Shown here one piece after another: positions 7,888 through 14,278 of a stretch of DNA of 40,688 bases. This DNA comes from Nocardia concava NBRC 100430 (GTDB taxonomy: Bacteria; Actinomycetota; Actinomycetes; Mycobacteriales; Mycobacteriaceae): contig NZ_BAFX01000119.1 in NCBI RefSeq assembly GCF_000308815.1, positions 1-40,688 of the forward strand. The letters are read 5' to 3'. Made by a program: the position numbers and the translations under genes. Position 1 is the first letter of the stretch, and the number at the start of each line of letters is the position of its first letter. Under the pieces are notes generated by a model. That model was not told where the DNA came from. It saw only the letters and a program-made list of their open reading frames with translations, and did not search any database.

Positions 7888-8742
7888 TCAGTGGGCGGCG
7901 CGAGGCTCGTTCGCCAGCTGCTCCGGCTCGGCTTCGGCGGTCGCGCCGAGACTGGCCAGCAGGGACAGGTTGTCGTGGGCGGCGGTGTTCGGGGCGGCGG
8001 ACAGCACGACCAGTTCGGCGTCGGTGTCCGGGAGGGCGAAGTTCTCCTGGTGCAGTTCCAGGGGGCCGACCAGGGGATGGTTGTAGGTCTTGCGGCCGTG
8101 GGTGCGGGTGCGGACGTCGGCGCGGGCCCACAGCTTGCGGAAGCGCTCGCTGCGCATGGCGAGTTCGCCTATGAGGGAAGCCAATTCGGGGTCGTCAGGG
8201 TGGCGGCCCGCGGCCAGGCGCAGGTGGCCGACGGTGTCTAGGGTGCAGCCGTCCCAACCGGCGAACAGTGCGCGGCCCTCGTCGGTGAGGAAGAGGTGGC
8301 GGGCGATGTTCAGGCCCTGGGCGGGGCGTCCGTAGAGCAGGTCGGCGAGCCGGTTGGTGGCCAGGATCGTCATACGGTGGTCGATGATGAACGCGGGAGC
8401 GTCGGCGACGAGCCCCAGCACTCGCAGCAGCTCGGGGCGCAGCCGAGCCGCTGATGTCGGCCGTGACGCCCGCCCACTCCGATGCGCCAGCCGATGCAGG
8501 TGATCGCGTTCCACCTCGTCCAGGCCGAGCACCCGCGCGAGCGCGTCGAGCACCTGCGCCGAGGGTTGCCGCGCGCGGCCCTGCTCCAGCCGCACGTAGT
8601 AGTCGACGCTCACGCCGGACAGGTGCGCGACCTCCTCGCGGCGCAGCCCGGTCACGCGGCGGCGCGAATCGACCGGAATGCCCGCGGTTTCCGGATCGAC
8701 CCGGGCTCGCCGGGTGCGCAGGAAGTCGGCCAAATCGTCCAT
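7888..8742 (-). CDS. XRE-family regulator with MmyB-like ligand-binding domain
   Basis: A 284-residue transcription regulator. The N-terminal helix-turn-helix (about residues 25-85) contains RRVTGLRREEVAHLSGVSVDYYVRLEQGR and is followed by a C-terminal MmyB-like domain (AFIIDHRMTILATNRLADLLYG), which in related proteins binds a hydrophobic ligand. The frame is open much farther upstream, across the divergent oxidoreductase, but homology starts at ATG 8742. GATACT ends six bases before this ATG, so the transcript may be leaderless. In this family the regulator often represses the divergent oxidoreductase or short-chain dehydrogenase gene, here at 8881. I found no clean palindrome in the 138-base intergenic region. 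Confidence 0.9.
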   Translation of the reverse strand: MDDLADFLRTRRARVDPETAGIPVDSRRRVTGLRREEVAHLSGVSVDYYVRLEQGRARQPSAQVLDALARVLGLDEVERDHLHRLAHRSGRASRPTSAARLRPELLRVLGLVADAPAFIIDHRMTILATNRLADLLYGRPAQGLNIARHLFLTDEGRALFAGWDGCTLDTVGHLRLAAGRHPDDPELASLIGELAMRSERFRKLWARADVRTRTHGRKTYNHPLVGPLELHQENFALPDTDAELVVLSAAPNTAAHDNLSLLASLGATAEAEPEQLANEPRAAH

Positions 8743-8880
8743 CGCTCCAGTATCCGGTGCGAAACCGACCGACCGGGTGGCCCTGCGAGTACCAGGAAGT
8801 CCGGTCCTACGGAAAAAGCATCCCTGAACGGCGGCGGCCGAACTCGACAGGATCGAGACACATCGACCCGAGGAGCAGAC

Positions 8881-9660
8881 ATGAAAGTCTTCATCGTGCA
8901 CGCCCACCCCGAACGCCGCTCGCTCAACGGCGCGCTCACCGATATCGCGGTGGACACCCTCACCGGCGCGGGCCACGAGGTCCAGGTGAGCGACCTGTAC
9001 GCGATGCGCTGGAAGTCCGTCATCGACGCCGACGATTTCGGCCCCGCCGCCTCCACCCCGCTCGACGCCGTCCACGACTCCGGCCGCGCCTACCAGACCG
9101 GCACCCTCTCCACCGACATCCGTGCCGAACAGGACAAACTCCGGTGGGCCGACACGGTGATCCTCCAATTCCCGCTGTGGTGGTACACCATGCCCGCCAT
9201 CCTCAAGGGCTGGGTCGACCGCGTCTTCACCTACGGATTCGGTTACGGCGTAGGCGAACACAACGAAACCCGCTACGGCGACCGCTTCGGCGAGGGCACC
9301 CTGGCCGGCAAACGCGCCATGCTCTCCCTCACCGTGGGCGGCCCCGAATCCCACTACTCCGACCGCGGCATCAACGGCCCGATCGACGACCTCCTCTACC
9401 CCATCCAGCACGGCATCCTCTACCACCCCGGCATGCAGGTCCTCCCGCCCTTCGTCCTCTACCGCACCGGCCGCCTATCCCCCGAAACCTTCACCGACGC
9501 AACCAAATCCTGGCAGGAACGCCTCCTCACCCTCGAAACCACCGACCCCATCCCCTACCGCCTCCAGAACTACGGCGACTACGAAATGCCCGCCATGCGC
9601 CTCCGCGAAGGCCTGGAGTTGCCCGGCCGCACCGGCTTCAGCCTCCACCTCCACCGATAG
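8881..9660 (+). CDS. NAD(P)H-dependent flavodoxin-fold oxidoreductase
   Basis: A 259-residue protein of the NQO1/MdaB/KefF group. It starts MKVFIVHAHPERRSLN, the FMN phosphate-binding segment of this fold, and carries LQFPLWWYTMPAILKGWVDRVF, the signature strand-turn-helix of quinone reductases. Likely activity is two-electron reduction of quinones or other electrophiles using FMN or FAD in the cytoplasm. ATG 8881 has GAGGAG about seven bases upstream. It is divergent from an XRE/MmyB regulator, a typical pairing for an inducible detoxification enzyme. The 3' half is strongly C-rich in third positions, like the next gene. Confidence 0.92.
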   Translation: MKVFIVHAHPERRSLNGALTDIAVDTLTGAGHEVQVSDLYAMRWKSVIDADDFGPAASTPLDAVHDSGRAYQTGTLSTDIRAEQDKLRWADTVILQFPLWWYTMPAILKGWVDRVFTYGFGYGVGEHNETRYGDRFGEGTLAGKRAMLSLTVGGPESHYSDRGINGPIDDLLYPIQHGILYHPGMQVLPPFVLYRTGRLSPETFTDATKSWQERLLTLETTDPIPYRLQNYGDYEMPAMRLREGLELPGRTGFSLHLHR

Positions 9661-9721
9661 CCCAAGCTGCGAACAGTGAACGGCGGTGTCGGGTTGAGGC
9701 ATTGCGGCGGAGCTGAGGTGG

Positions 9722-9766
9722 CTGAAGATCGCCTGAAGATGAGCAACGGATTCAGCGCATCTTCAG
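9722..9766. promoter_or_regulatory. Paired 11-bp-spaced half-sites, probable response-regulator operator
   Basis: CTGAAGAT occurs at 9722-9729 and again at 9733-9740, exactly one 11-bp step apart. On the other strand the same word occurs as ATCTTCAG at 9759-9766, with a weaker copy (GGATTCAG) 11 bp away at 9748-9755. Direct repeats at 11-bp spacing are the usual footprint of OmpR-family dimers. The cluster ends 23 bases before the haem-binding gene. Confidence 0.5.
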
Positions 9767-9789
9767 CCGGGCCGGGCAGATTCGACCCC

Positions 9790-10119
9790 ATGAAACGCAT
9801 CCTCGCCGCGACCCTGGCAGGCGCCGCCGGAGCCACCGCCATCGCCCTGGCCCTCCCCGCCACCGCCTCCGCCGACCCCACCTGCGGCCCCGCCGCAGCC
9901 GCCGCGGCCCGAGCCGACGCCGCCCCCAAGGTAGCCGCCTACCTCGCCGCCCACCCCGACGTAGCCGCCGAAATCGCCAAGATCAAAACCCTCCCCAAGG
10001 ACCAACGCAAAGCCGAACGCCAAGCCTGGCGCCAAGCCAACCCCCAAGCCGCCCAAGACCTGAAGACCGCCCGCCAGGCAGTAATCGACTACCACAAGGC
10101 CTGCGGCCACCGAAAGTAA
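9790..10119 (+). CDS. Secreted haem-binding (MHB/haemophore-like) protein
   Basis: A 109-residue secreted protein with a 29-residue signal peptide (MKRILAATLAG through ATASADP). The mature part is all-alpha and Ala-rich with YLAAHPDVAAEIAK, ANPQAAQDLK and a pair of cysteines near the two ends (CGP and KACG). This matches the mycobacterial haemophore/haem-binding (MHB) fold, of which Rv0203 is the known example, so a role in binding or carrying haem outside the cell is likely. The frame extends upstream to 9676, but ATG 9790 gives the clean signal peptide. No strong Shine-Dalgarno is visible. A set of phased half-sites (9722-9766) precedes it. Confidence 0.8.
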   Translation: MKRILAATLAGAAGATAIALALPATASADPTCGPAAAAAARADAAPKVAAYLAAHPDVAAEIAKIKTLPKDQRKAERQAWRQANPQAAQDLKTARQAVIDYHKACGHRK

Positions 10120-10132
10120 CCACTCCCCCATC

Positions 10133-10159
10133 CGGGCCCGGTCGATTCGACCGGGCCCG
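10133..10159 (+). terminator. Perfect 27-bp palindrome, probable terminator
   Basis: Arms 10133-10145 (CGGGCCCGGTCGA) and 10147-10159 are perfect complements around a single base. In RNA the centre would open to a small loop, leaving a 10-11 bp GC-rich stem. It lies 14 bases after the haem-binding gene stop. There is no T-run. Confidence 0.55.
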
Positions 10160-10291
10160 CCGCATATTCCGGCCAATACTCCGCTAACAACCGGCGGAGT
10201 CGGGACGACGTAGGGGGCAGGTCACGGCCGGACCAGCTCCTCCAGTTCATTCTTCCGAATATCCAACCCTTTCAAAGGAGTTGAAGTACCG

Positions 10292-10639
10292 ATGAGGACA
10301 AATCGCGCTATTTCCGGCATCGTGGTCACGGTTGCCGGCGCGGGCATCATGCTGTCGACCGCGGGCACAGCGGCCGCGGCTCCCGCCACCTCGATCCATC
10401 CCACCGCGAGCTGGGACCTGTCGCTCTGGAACGGGATCCAAGGGTTGGGCGGTGCGATCTCCAGCGGATTCAATGTCGTGTTCGGCGGGTCGTACGGGGG
10501 TGGCGGTAACCCCATCGGATCCGATCAAGGCACCTGGTACTACCAGCTCAGCCAACAAATCAACACCTGGAGCCACAACTTAAACCAGCACGGAACCCAC
10601 ACCTGCTACGACGGCGATACCCCGTACCCGTGCGGATAG
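10292..10639 (+). CDS. Small secreted protein of unknown function
   Basis: A 115-residue precursor. ATG 10292 has AAAGGAG eleven bases upstream. A signal peptide (basic MRTNR, hydrophobic core, cleavage near TAAAAPA) leaves about 84 mature residues that are unusually rich in Trp, Gly, Asn and Ser, with a central FGGSYGGGGNP loop. The C-terminus HTCYDGDTPYPCG could form one disulphide. I recognise no family. The gene stands alone between the haem-binding gene and a convergent two-component operon. It could be a small surface or secreted antigen; no enzymatic residues are apparent. Confidence 0.75.
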   Translation: MRTNRAISGIVVTVAGAGIMLSTAGTAAAAPATSIHPTASWDLSLWNGIQGLGGAISSGFNVVFGGSYGGGGNPIGSDQGTWYYQLSQQINTWSHNLNQHGTHTCYDGDTPYPCG

Positions 10640-10658
10640 CGCCGCCGTCTCGGAAAGC

Positions 10659-11312
10659 TCACCGGTGAGGGCCGACAAGGCCGTGTTGGTGGGCGTAGAC
10701 GACGGCCTGGATGCGGTCTCGGACAGCGAGTTTGGCGAGGATTCGGGAGACGTGGGTTTTGATCGTTTCCTCGCCTACTCCCAGGGCGGTGGCTATTTCG
10801 GCGTTGCTGCGGGCGTCGGCGAGTAGGAGGAGGACCTCGCGTTCTCGGGCCGTCAGGTGGGCGAGTTCAGGGGGTTCGGTGGGTGGGGCTATGGCGGTGG
10901 CCAGGCGGGTGGCCAGGCGGCGGGTCATGGAGGGGTCGATGACGGCGTCGCCGCGGACTGCTACTCGGATGGCGGCTACGAGTTCTTCCGGGGGAAGGGT
11001 TTTCAGGAGGAAGCCGCTGGCTCCGGCGGAGAGGGCGCGGTGGAGGTTGGCTTCGTTGTCGTAGGTGGTGAGGAGGAGGACCCGGGTGCCGCCGGCCGCG
11101 ACTATGGCCTCGGTGGCGGCCAGGCCGTCGAGTTTGGGCATGCGGACGTCGAGGATGGCCACGTCGGGGTGGGTGCGGGTGGCGGCTTCGATGGCGGCGC
11201 GGCCGTCACCTACCTCGGCTACGCATTCCAGATCGGGGTGGGCGTCGACGACGGCGCGAAGGCCGGAGCGGAAGACGGTGTGGTCGTCGGCGATCAGGAC
11301 GGTGATGGTCAT
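10659..11312 (-). CDS. NarL/LuxR-family response regulator
   Basis: A 217-residue regulator. The receiver domain has D9/D10, phosphoacceptor Asp55 in VAILDVRMPK and Lys in FLLKTLPPEEL. A C-terminal LuxR helix-turn-helix shows LTAREREVLLLLADARSNAEIATALGVGEETIKTHVSRILAKL. ATG 11312 is used because it overlaps the kinase stop by four bases (ATGA); the open frame continues upstream to 11348 inside the kinase gene. Regulator and kinase form one operon. No target genes lie in the same operon, so its regulon is elsewhere or includes the operon itself. Confidence 0.93.
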   Translation of the reverse strand: MTITVLIADDHTVFRSGLRAVVDAHPDLECVAEVGDGRAAIEAATRTHPDVAILDVRMPKLDGLAATEAIVAAGGTRVLLLTTYDNEANLHRALSAGASGFLLKTLPPEELVAAIRVAVRGDAVIDPSMTRRLATRLATAIAPPTEPPELAHLTAREREVLLLLADARSNAEIATALGVGEETIKTHVSRILAKLAVRDRIQAVVYAHQHGLVGPHR

Positions 11313-12466
11313 GCTGCTCCGATCGGGACGGAAACCCGTATGTCCCAACGGGTTCCGGTCGGGTCGGTGCCGTGGGTGACGGTGCCGTCGAACAGGTCGA
11401 CGCGGCGGCGGATGCCGTCGAGGCCGCGGTGCACGTCGTCGCTGACGGCGGTGGAGGCGACGGGATTGGTCTCGCGAATCTCGACTCTCGCAGGCCGGTA
11501 GGCGATTTCGAGCTCCGCCGGATCGCGGCCGTGCCGCAGGGCGTTGGTCAGCATCTCCTGGACCACCCGGTAGAGCATGACGTCCAGCGACTCCGGCAGC
11601 ACCGGCGGCTCCCCCGAAACAGTCACGTGCACAGTCAGTCCCGCGTCCCGCACCCGCTCCACCAAGTCCTCGATATCGACCAGCCCGGGCTGCCGCTGCC
11701 CCTCGTCGTCGCGCCCGTGCAGCAGATCCAGCTGCCGCCGCAGATCCACCATGGCGGCACGGCTGCTCGCCTCCACCGCCGTCACCGACCGCGACGCGGC
11801 CGCATCGTCGCTGCGCGACAACGCCATTCGCGCCACTCCCGCGTGAATACCGATGGCGCTCACATGATGTGAGATGACATCGTGCAGATCCCGCGCGATG
11901 GCCTCGCGCTCATCGGCCAGCGCCCGATCCAGCGCCGCCCGATGTTCCTGCTGCCGCAACCGTTCCCGCTGTTCCAGCTCCGCGATATAGGCCCCGCGCG
12001 CGGCCGTGTACCGCCCCACCAGCCACGGCACCACCCCGGCCCCGATCGAGACGATCACCAGCCGCCGCGGATCGAACGAGCCGGACGTCGCCACCAGATT
12101 CACCATCAGCGACCCGCCCGCCAGCAGGATCACGGTCGCCACCGACACCACTCCGCTCAGCCAGGCCCCCGCCTGATACCCGGCCACCAGAAACCCGACA
12201 TCGAAAACCCGTGCCGAGATCGCGTAATGGTGTGCGAACAGCGCCACCGACACCTTCACCACCACCTGCGCCACGGCCACGACCGCCGCCGTGGCCGCCG
12301 GCGCGGCCAATGCCAGATCCGCCGCCACCGTGGCCACGGTGAGCAGCGTCGCCAGCACCGGCGCCAGCCCGAAGGCCCCGCACATCACCATCTGCGCGCC
12401 GTCGAGCACCGCCGCCACGGCAGCCAGCAACAGCGACTGCCGAGCCAGCGACCTGGTCACATCCAT
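11309..12466 (-). CDS. DesK/NarL-type membrane histidine kinase
   Basis: A 385-residue kinase. The first 155 residues are a membrane domain with several hydrophobic helices and almost no external loops, suggesting sensing within or at the membrane. A short coiled coil (about 160-190) leads to the HisKA_3 dimerisation domain with phospho-His195 in AIARDLHDVISHHV. The ATPase domain follows with VVQEMLTNALRHG. The final G-box is degenerate (RGLDGIRRRVDLFDG), as is usual in this subfamily. TAGCGT ends six bases before ATG 12466 and no Shine-Dalgarno is present, so it may be leaderless. Confidence 0.92.
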   Translation of the reverse strand: MDVTRSLARQSLLLAAVAAVLDGAQMVMCGAFGLAPVLATLLTVATVAADLALAAPAATAAVVAVAQVVVKVSVALFAHHYAISARVFDVGFLVAGYQAGAWLSGVVSVATVILLAGGSLMVNLVATSGSFDPRRLVIVSIGAGVVPWLVGRYTAARGAYIAELEQRERLRQQEHRAALDRALADEREAIARDLHDVISHHVSAIGIHAGVARMALSRSDDAAASRSVTAVEASSRAAMVDLRRQLDLLHGRDDEGQRQPGLVDIEDLVERVRDAGLTVHVTVSGEPPVLPESLDVMLYRVVQEMLTNALRHGRDPAELEIAYRPARVEIRETNPVASTAVSDDVHRGLDGIRRRVDLFDGTVTHGTDPTGTRWDIRVSVPIGAA

Positions 12467-12517
12467 GGCCGCACGCTACCTCGCGGACCCGCCGTCCCCC
12501 GTTCGAGGGATAAACGA

Positions 12518-12551
12518 AAGGGGCGCTTCGCCATACGACGAAGCGCCCCTT
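12518..12551 (-). terminator. Rho-independent terminator of malic enzyme gene
   Basis: Perfect 13-bp stem (12518-12530 with 12539-12551, core AAGGGGCGCTTCG) and an 8-base loop. On the minus strand it is followed by TTTCGTTTATC, a T-rich tail. It lies 17 bases after the malic enzyme stop and separates that gene from the downstream two-component operon on the same strand. Confidence 0.85.
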
Positions 12552-12568
12552 CCTCGCTCAACGAGCGA

Positions 12569-13774
12569 TTACGCGACGCCCTCGGCGCGGGCGGCGTTGC
12601 CGACGGCCTCGGCGACGGCCGGAGCCACGCGCGGGTCCAGCGGGCTCGGGATGATCTTGTCGGCGGAGAGCTCACCGGCGACCACGTTGAAGATCGCCTC
12701 GGCGGCGGCCACCTTCATGCCCTCGGTGATGCGGCGCGCGCCGGCGTCCAGGGCGCCCTTGAAGACGCCGGGGAAGGCCAGCACATTGTTGAGCTGGTTC
12801 GGGAAGTCGCTGCGGCCGGTGGCGACGATGGCGGCGTACTTGGCCGCCACATCCGGGTGGATCTCCGGGTTCGGGTTCGACATGGCGAACACGATGGACT
12901 CCGGCGCCATGGACGCGATGAGCTCCTCGGCGATGGTGCCCGCCGACAGACCCAGGAACACGTCCGCGCCCGCCAGCGCCTCGGCCGGGCCGCCGGTCAC
13001 ATTGCGCGGGTTGGTGCGCTCGGCCAGAGCGGTCTTGTACTCGTTCAGATCGCCGCGGCCCCGGCTCACGATGCCCTTGGAGTCGAGCACGACGACGTCG
13101 GAAACGCCTGCGGCCAGCAGGATGTCGGTGCACGCGACACCGGCCGCGCCGGCGCCGGACACCACGACCTTCAGGCCGGACATGTCACGACCCTGCACCG
13201 CGACCGCGCCCTTCAGGCCGGCCAGCACCACGATGGCGGTGCCGTGCTGGTCGTCGTGCATGACCGGGCAGTCCAGGGCCTCGATCACGCGCTTCTCGAT
13301 CTCGAAGCAGCGCGGAGCGGAGATGTCCTCGAGGTTGACCGCGCCGAAGCTCGGGCGCAGGCGGATCAGGGTCTCGACGATCTCGTCGGGGTCCTTGGTG
13401 TCGAGCACCAGCGGGATCGAGTCGAGCCCGGCGAACTTCTTGAACAGCGCCGCCTTGCCCTCCATCACCGGCAGCGAGGCGCGGGCGCCGATGTCGCCCA
13501 GGCCCAGCACCGCGGTGCCGTCGGAGACGACCACGACCAGGCGCTCGGCCCAGGTGTAGGTCTTGGCGAGGGACTCGTCCTCGGCGATGCCGAGGCAGAC
13601 CTGCGCCACACCCGGCGTGTACGCGATGGACAGATCGCGCTGGGTCTCCAGCGGAGCGGTGAGTTCGACCGAGAGCTTGCCGCCAAGGTGCCCGGCGAAG
13701 ATTTCTTCCTTGGTGATGTCGGACAGGTTCGACGGGGCCGCGGTGGCATTCACTGCTTCAGTCACGGGTGACAC
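12569..13774 (-). CDS. NAD(P)-dependent malic enzyme
   Basis: A 401-residue short-form malic enzyme converting malate to pyruvate and CO2 with reduction of NAD(P)+. Landmarks: SIAYTPGVAQVC with the catalytic Tyr region, VMEGKAALFKKFAG with the conserved Lys, VMHDDQHGTAIV, metal-ligand acidic residues in VNLEDISAPRCFEIE, a Rossmann motif VVSGAGAAGVA, and FAMSNPNPEIHPD. There is no phosphotransacetylase fusion, so it is the small bacterial type. GTG 13774 has AGGAG seven bases upstream. It is monocistronic, with a strong terminator downstream and two overlapping palindromes upstream that suggest a dedicated repressor. Confidence 0.94.
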   Translation of the reverse strand: MSPVTEAVNATAAPSNLSDITKEEIFAGHLGGKLSVELTAPLETQRDLSIAYTPGVAQVCLGIAEDESLAKTYTWAERLVVVVSDGTAVLGLGDIGARASLPVMEGKAALFKKFAGLDSIPLVLDTKDPDEIVETLIRLRPSFGAVNLEDISAPRCFEIEKRVIEALDCPVMHDDQHGTAIVVLAGLKGAVAVQGRDMSGLKVVVSGAGAAGVACTDILLAAGVSDVVVLDSKGIVSRGRGDLNEYKTALAERTNPRNVTGGPAEALAGADVFLGLSAGTIAEELIASMAPESIVFAMSNPNPEIHPDVAAKYAAIVATGRSDFPNQLNNVLAFPGVFKGALDAGARRITEGMKVAAAEAIFNVVAGELSADKIIPSPLDPRVAPAVAEAVGNAARAEGVA

Positions 13775-13801
13775 GATTTCACTCCTGATCGGTTCGGACT
13801 C

Positions 13802-13828
13802 AACCGTTTGACGGTTACCGTTCGGTAA
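13802..13828. promoter_or_regulatory. Two overlapping palindromes in the malic enzyme promoter
   Basis: TTACCGTTCGGTAA (13815-13828) is a perfect 14-bp palindrome. It overlaps by two bases AACCGTTTGACGGTT (13802-13816), a six-base inverted repeat with a three-base centre. They lie 28-54 bases before the GTG of the malic enzyme gene. The spacing and AT-rich flanks fit an operator of a dimeric repressor, for example of the TetR type. No such regulator is encoded nearby. Confidence 0.5.
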
Positions 13829-13910
13829 TAGCTGAATTTATGGTTTCGGTGCTCATATATCTTTTGCCGCAGTCGCGTTCAGCGACGTCGACGCCACTTC
13901 CGAGGAAACC

Positions 13911-13932
13911 GTCGCCACCTCGTCGTGGCAAC
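13911..13932 (-). terminator. Weak hairpin downstream of a doubtful small ORF
   Basis: Arms 13911-13918 and 13925-13932 pair over 8 bp with one G-U. The minus-strand tail is only GGTTTCC. It lies 13 bases beyond the stop of the candidate ORF at 13945-14169. Confidence 0.3.
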
Positions 13933-13944
13933 GAAGACAAAGTA

Positions 13945-14169
13945 TTACGGCAATGCGGGAAGTGTGTCGCGGCAGCGCAGATCGTCGAGCGAGAACCGGA
14001 GGGGTGTGTCCGATACAGCCGGGGTGATCCCGTGAGAACCCACGAGTCGGAGTTCATGATCACCGAGTGTCCCGGGCCGGGCGGTGGCGACGGCCAGGAT
14101 CGGATCATTCTGCCAGTCCCTGCGACGGCCTGCCAAATCGCCCCCCGGGCCGTCGCGTCGCCTCACCAT
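13945..14169 (-). CDS. Candidate small protein, doubtful
   Basis: The 504-base stretch between malic enzyme and the flavoprotein gene has no secure gene. This 74-codon frame is the best candidate. Its ATG at 14169 lacks a Shine-Dalgarno, though TACCCT lies eight bases upstream. From about residue 19 the codon use looks like the neighbours, and the text (WQNDPILAVAT, GDHELRLVG, SDTPLRFSLDDLR) looks protein-like. The last part faintly resembles the strand-plus-SLDDL segment of sulfite-oxidase-type molybdenum enzymes, so it could be a relic. A weak hairpin follows. The rest of the stretch (13829-13910 and 14170-14278) shows nothing I can name. Confidence 0.25.
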   Translation of the reverse strand: MVRRRDGPGGDLAGRRRDWQNDPILAVATARPGTLGDHELRLVGSHGITPAVSDTPLRFSLDDLRCRDTLPALP

Positions 14170-14278
14170 CGTTGAAGGGTAAGGCAGCCGCGTCACACCC
14201 GGATGAACGGAAACTCGCTGGTGGGGAGCTGAACTCGGAGAACTGTCACAACACGGCCGCGAGCCGCGCGGTGAGCTG

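Noticed and set aside
8743..8880. Imperfect dyad between the XRE regulator and oxidoreductase genes
   Set aside because: The best candidate near 8787-8812 has too many mismatches to call an operator by eye.
11882..13771. 629-codon plus-strand frame across the kinase and malic enzyme genes
   Set aside because: Antisense to two well-supported genes and across a terminator; low-complexity translation.
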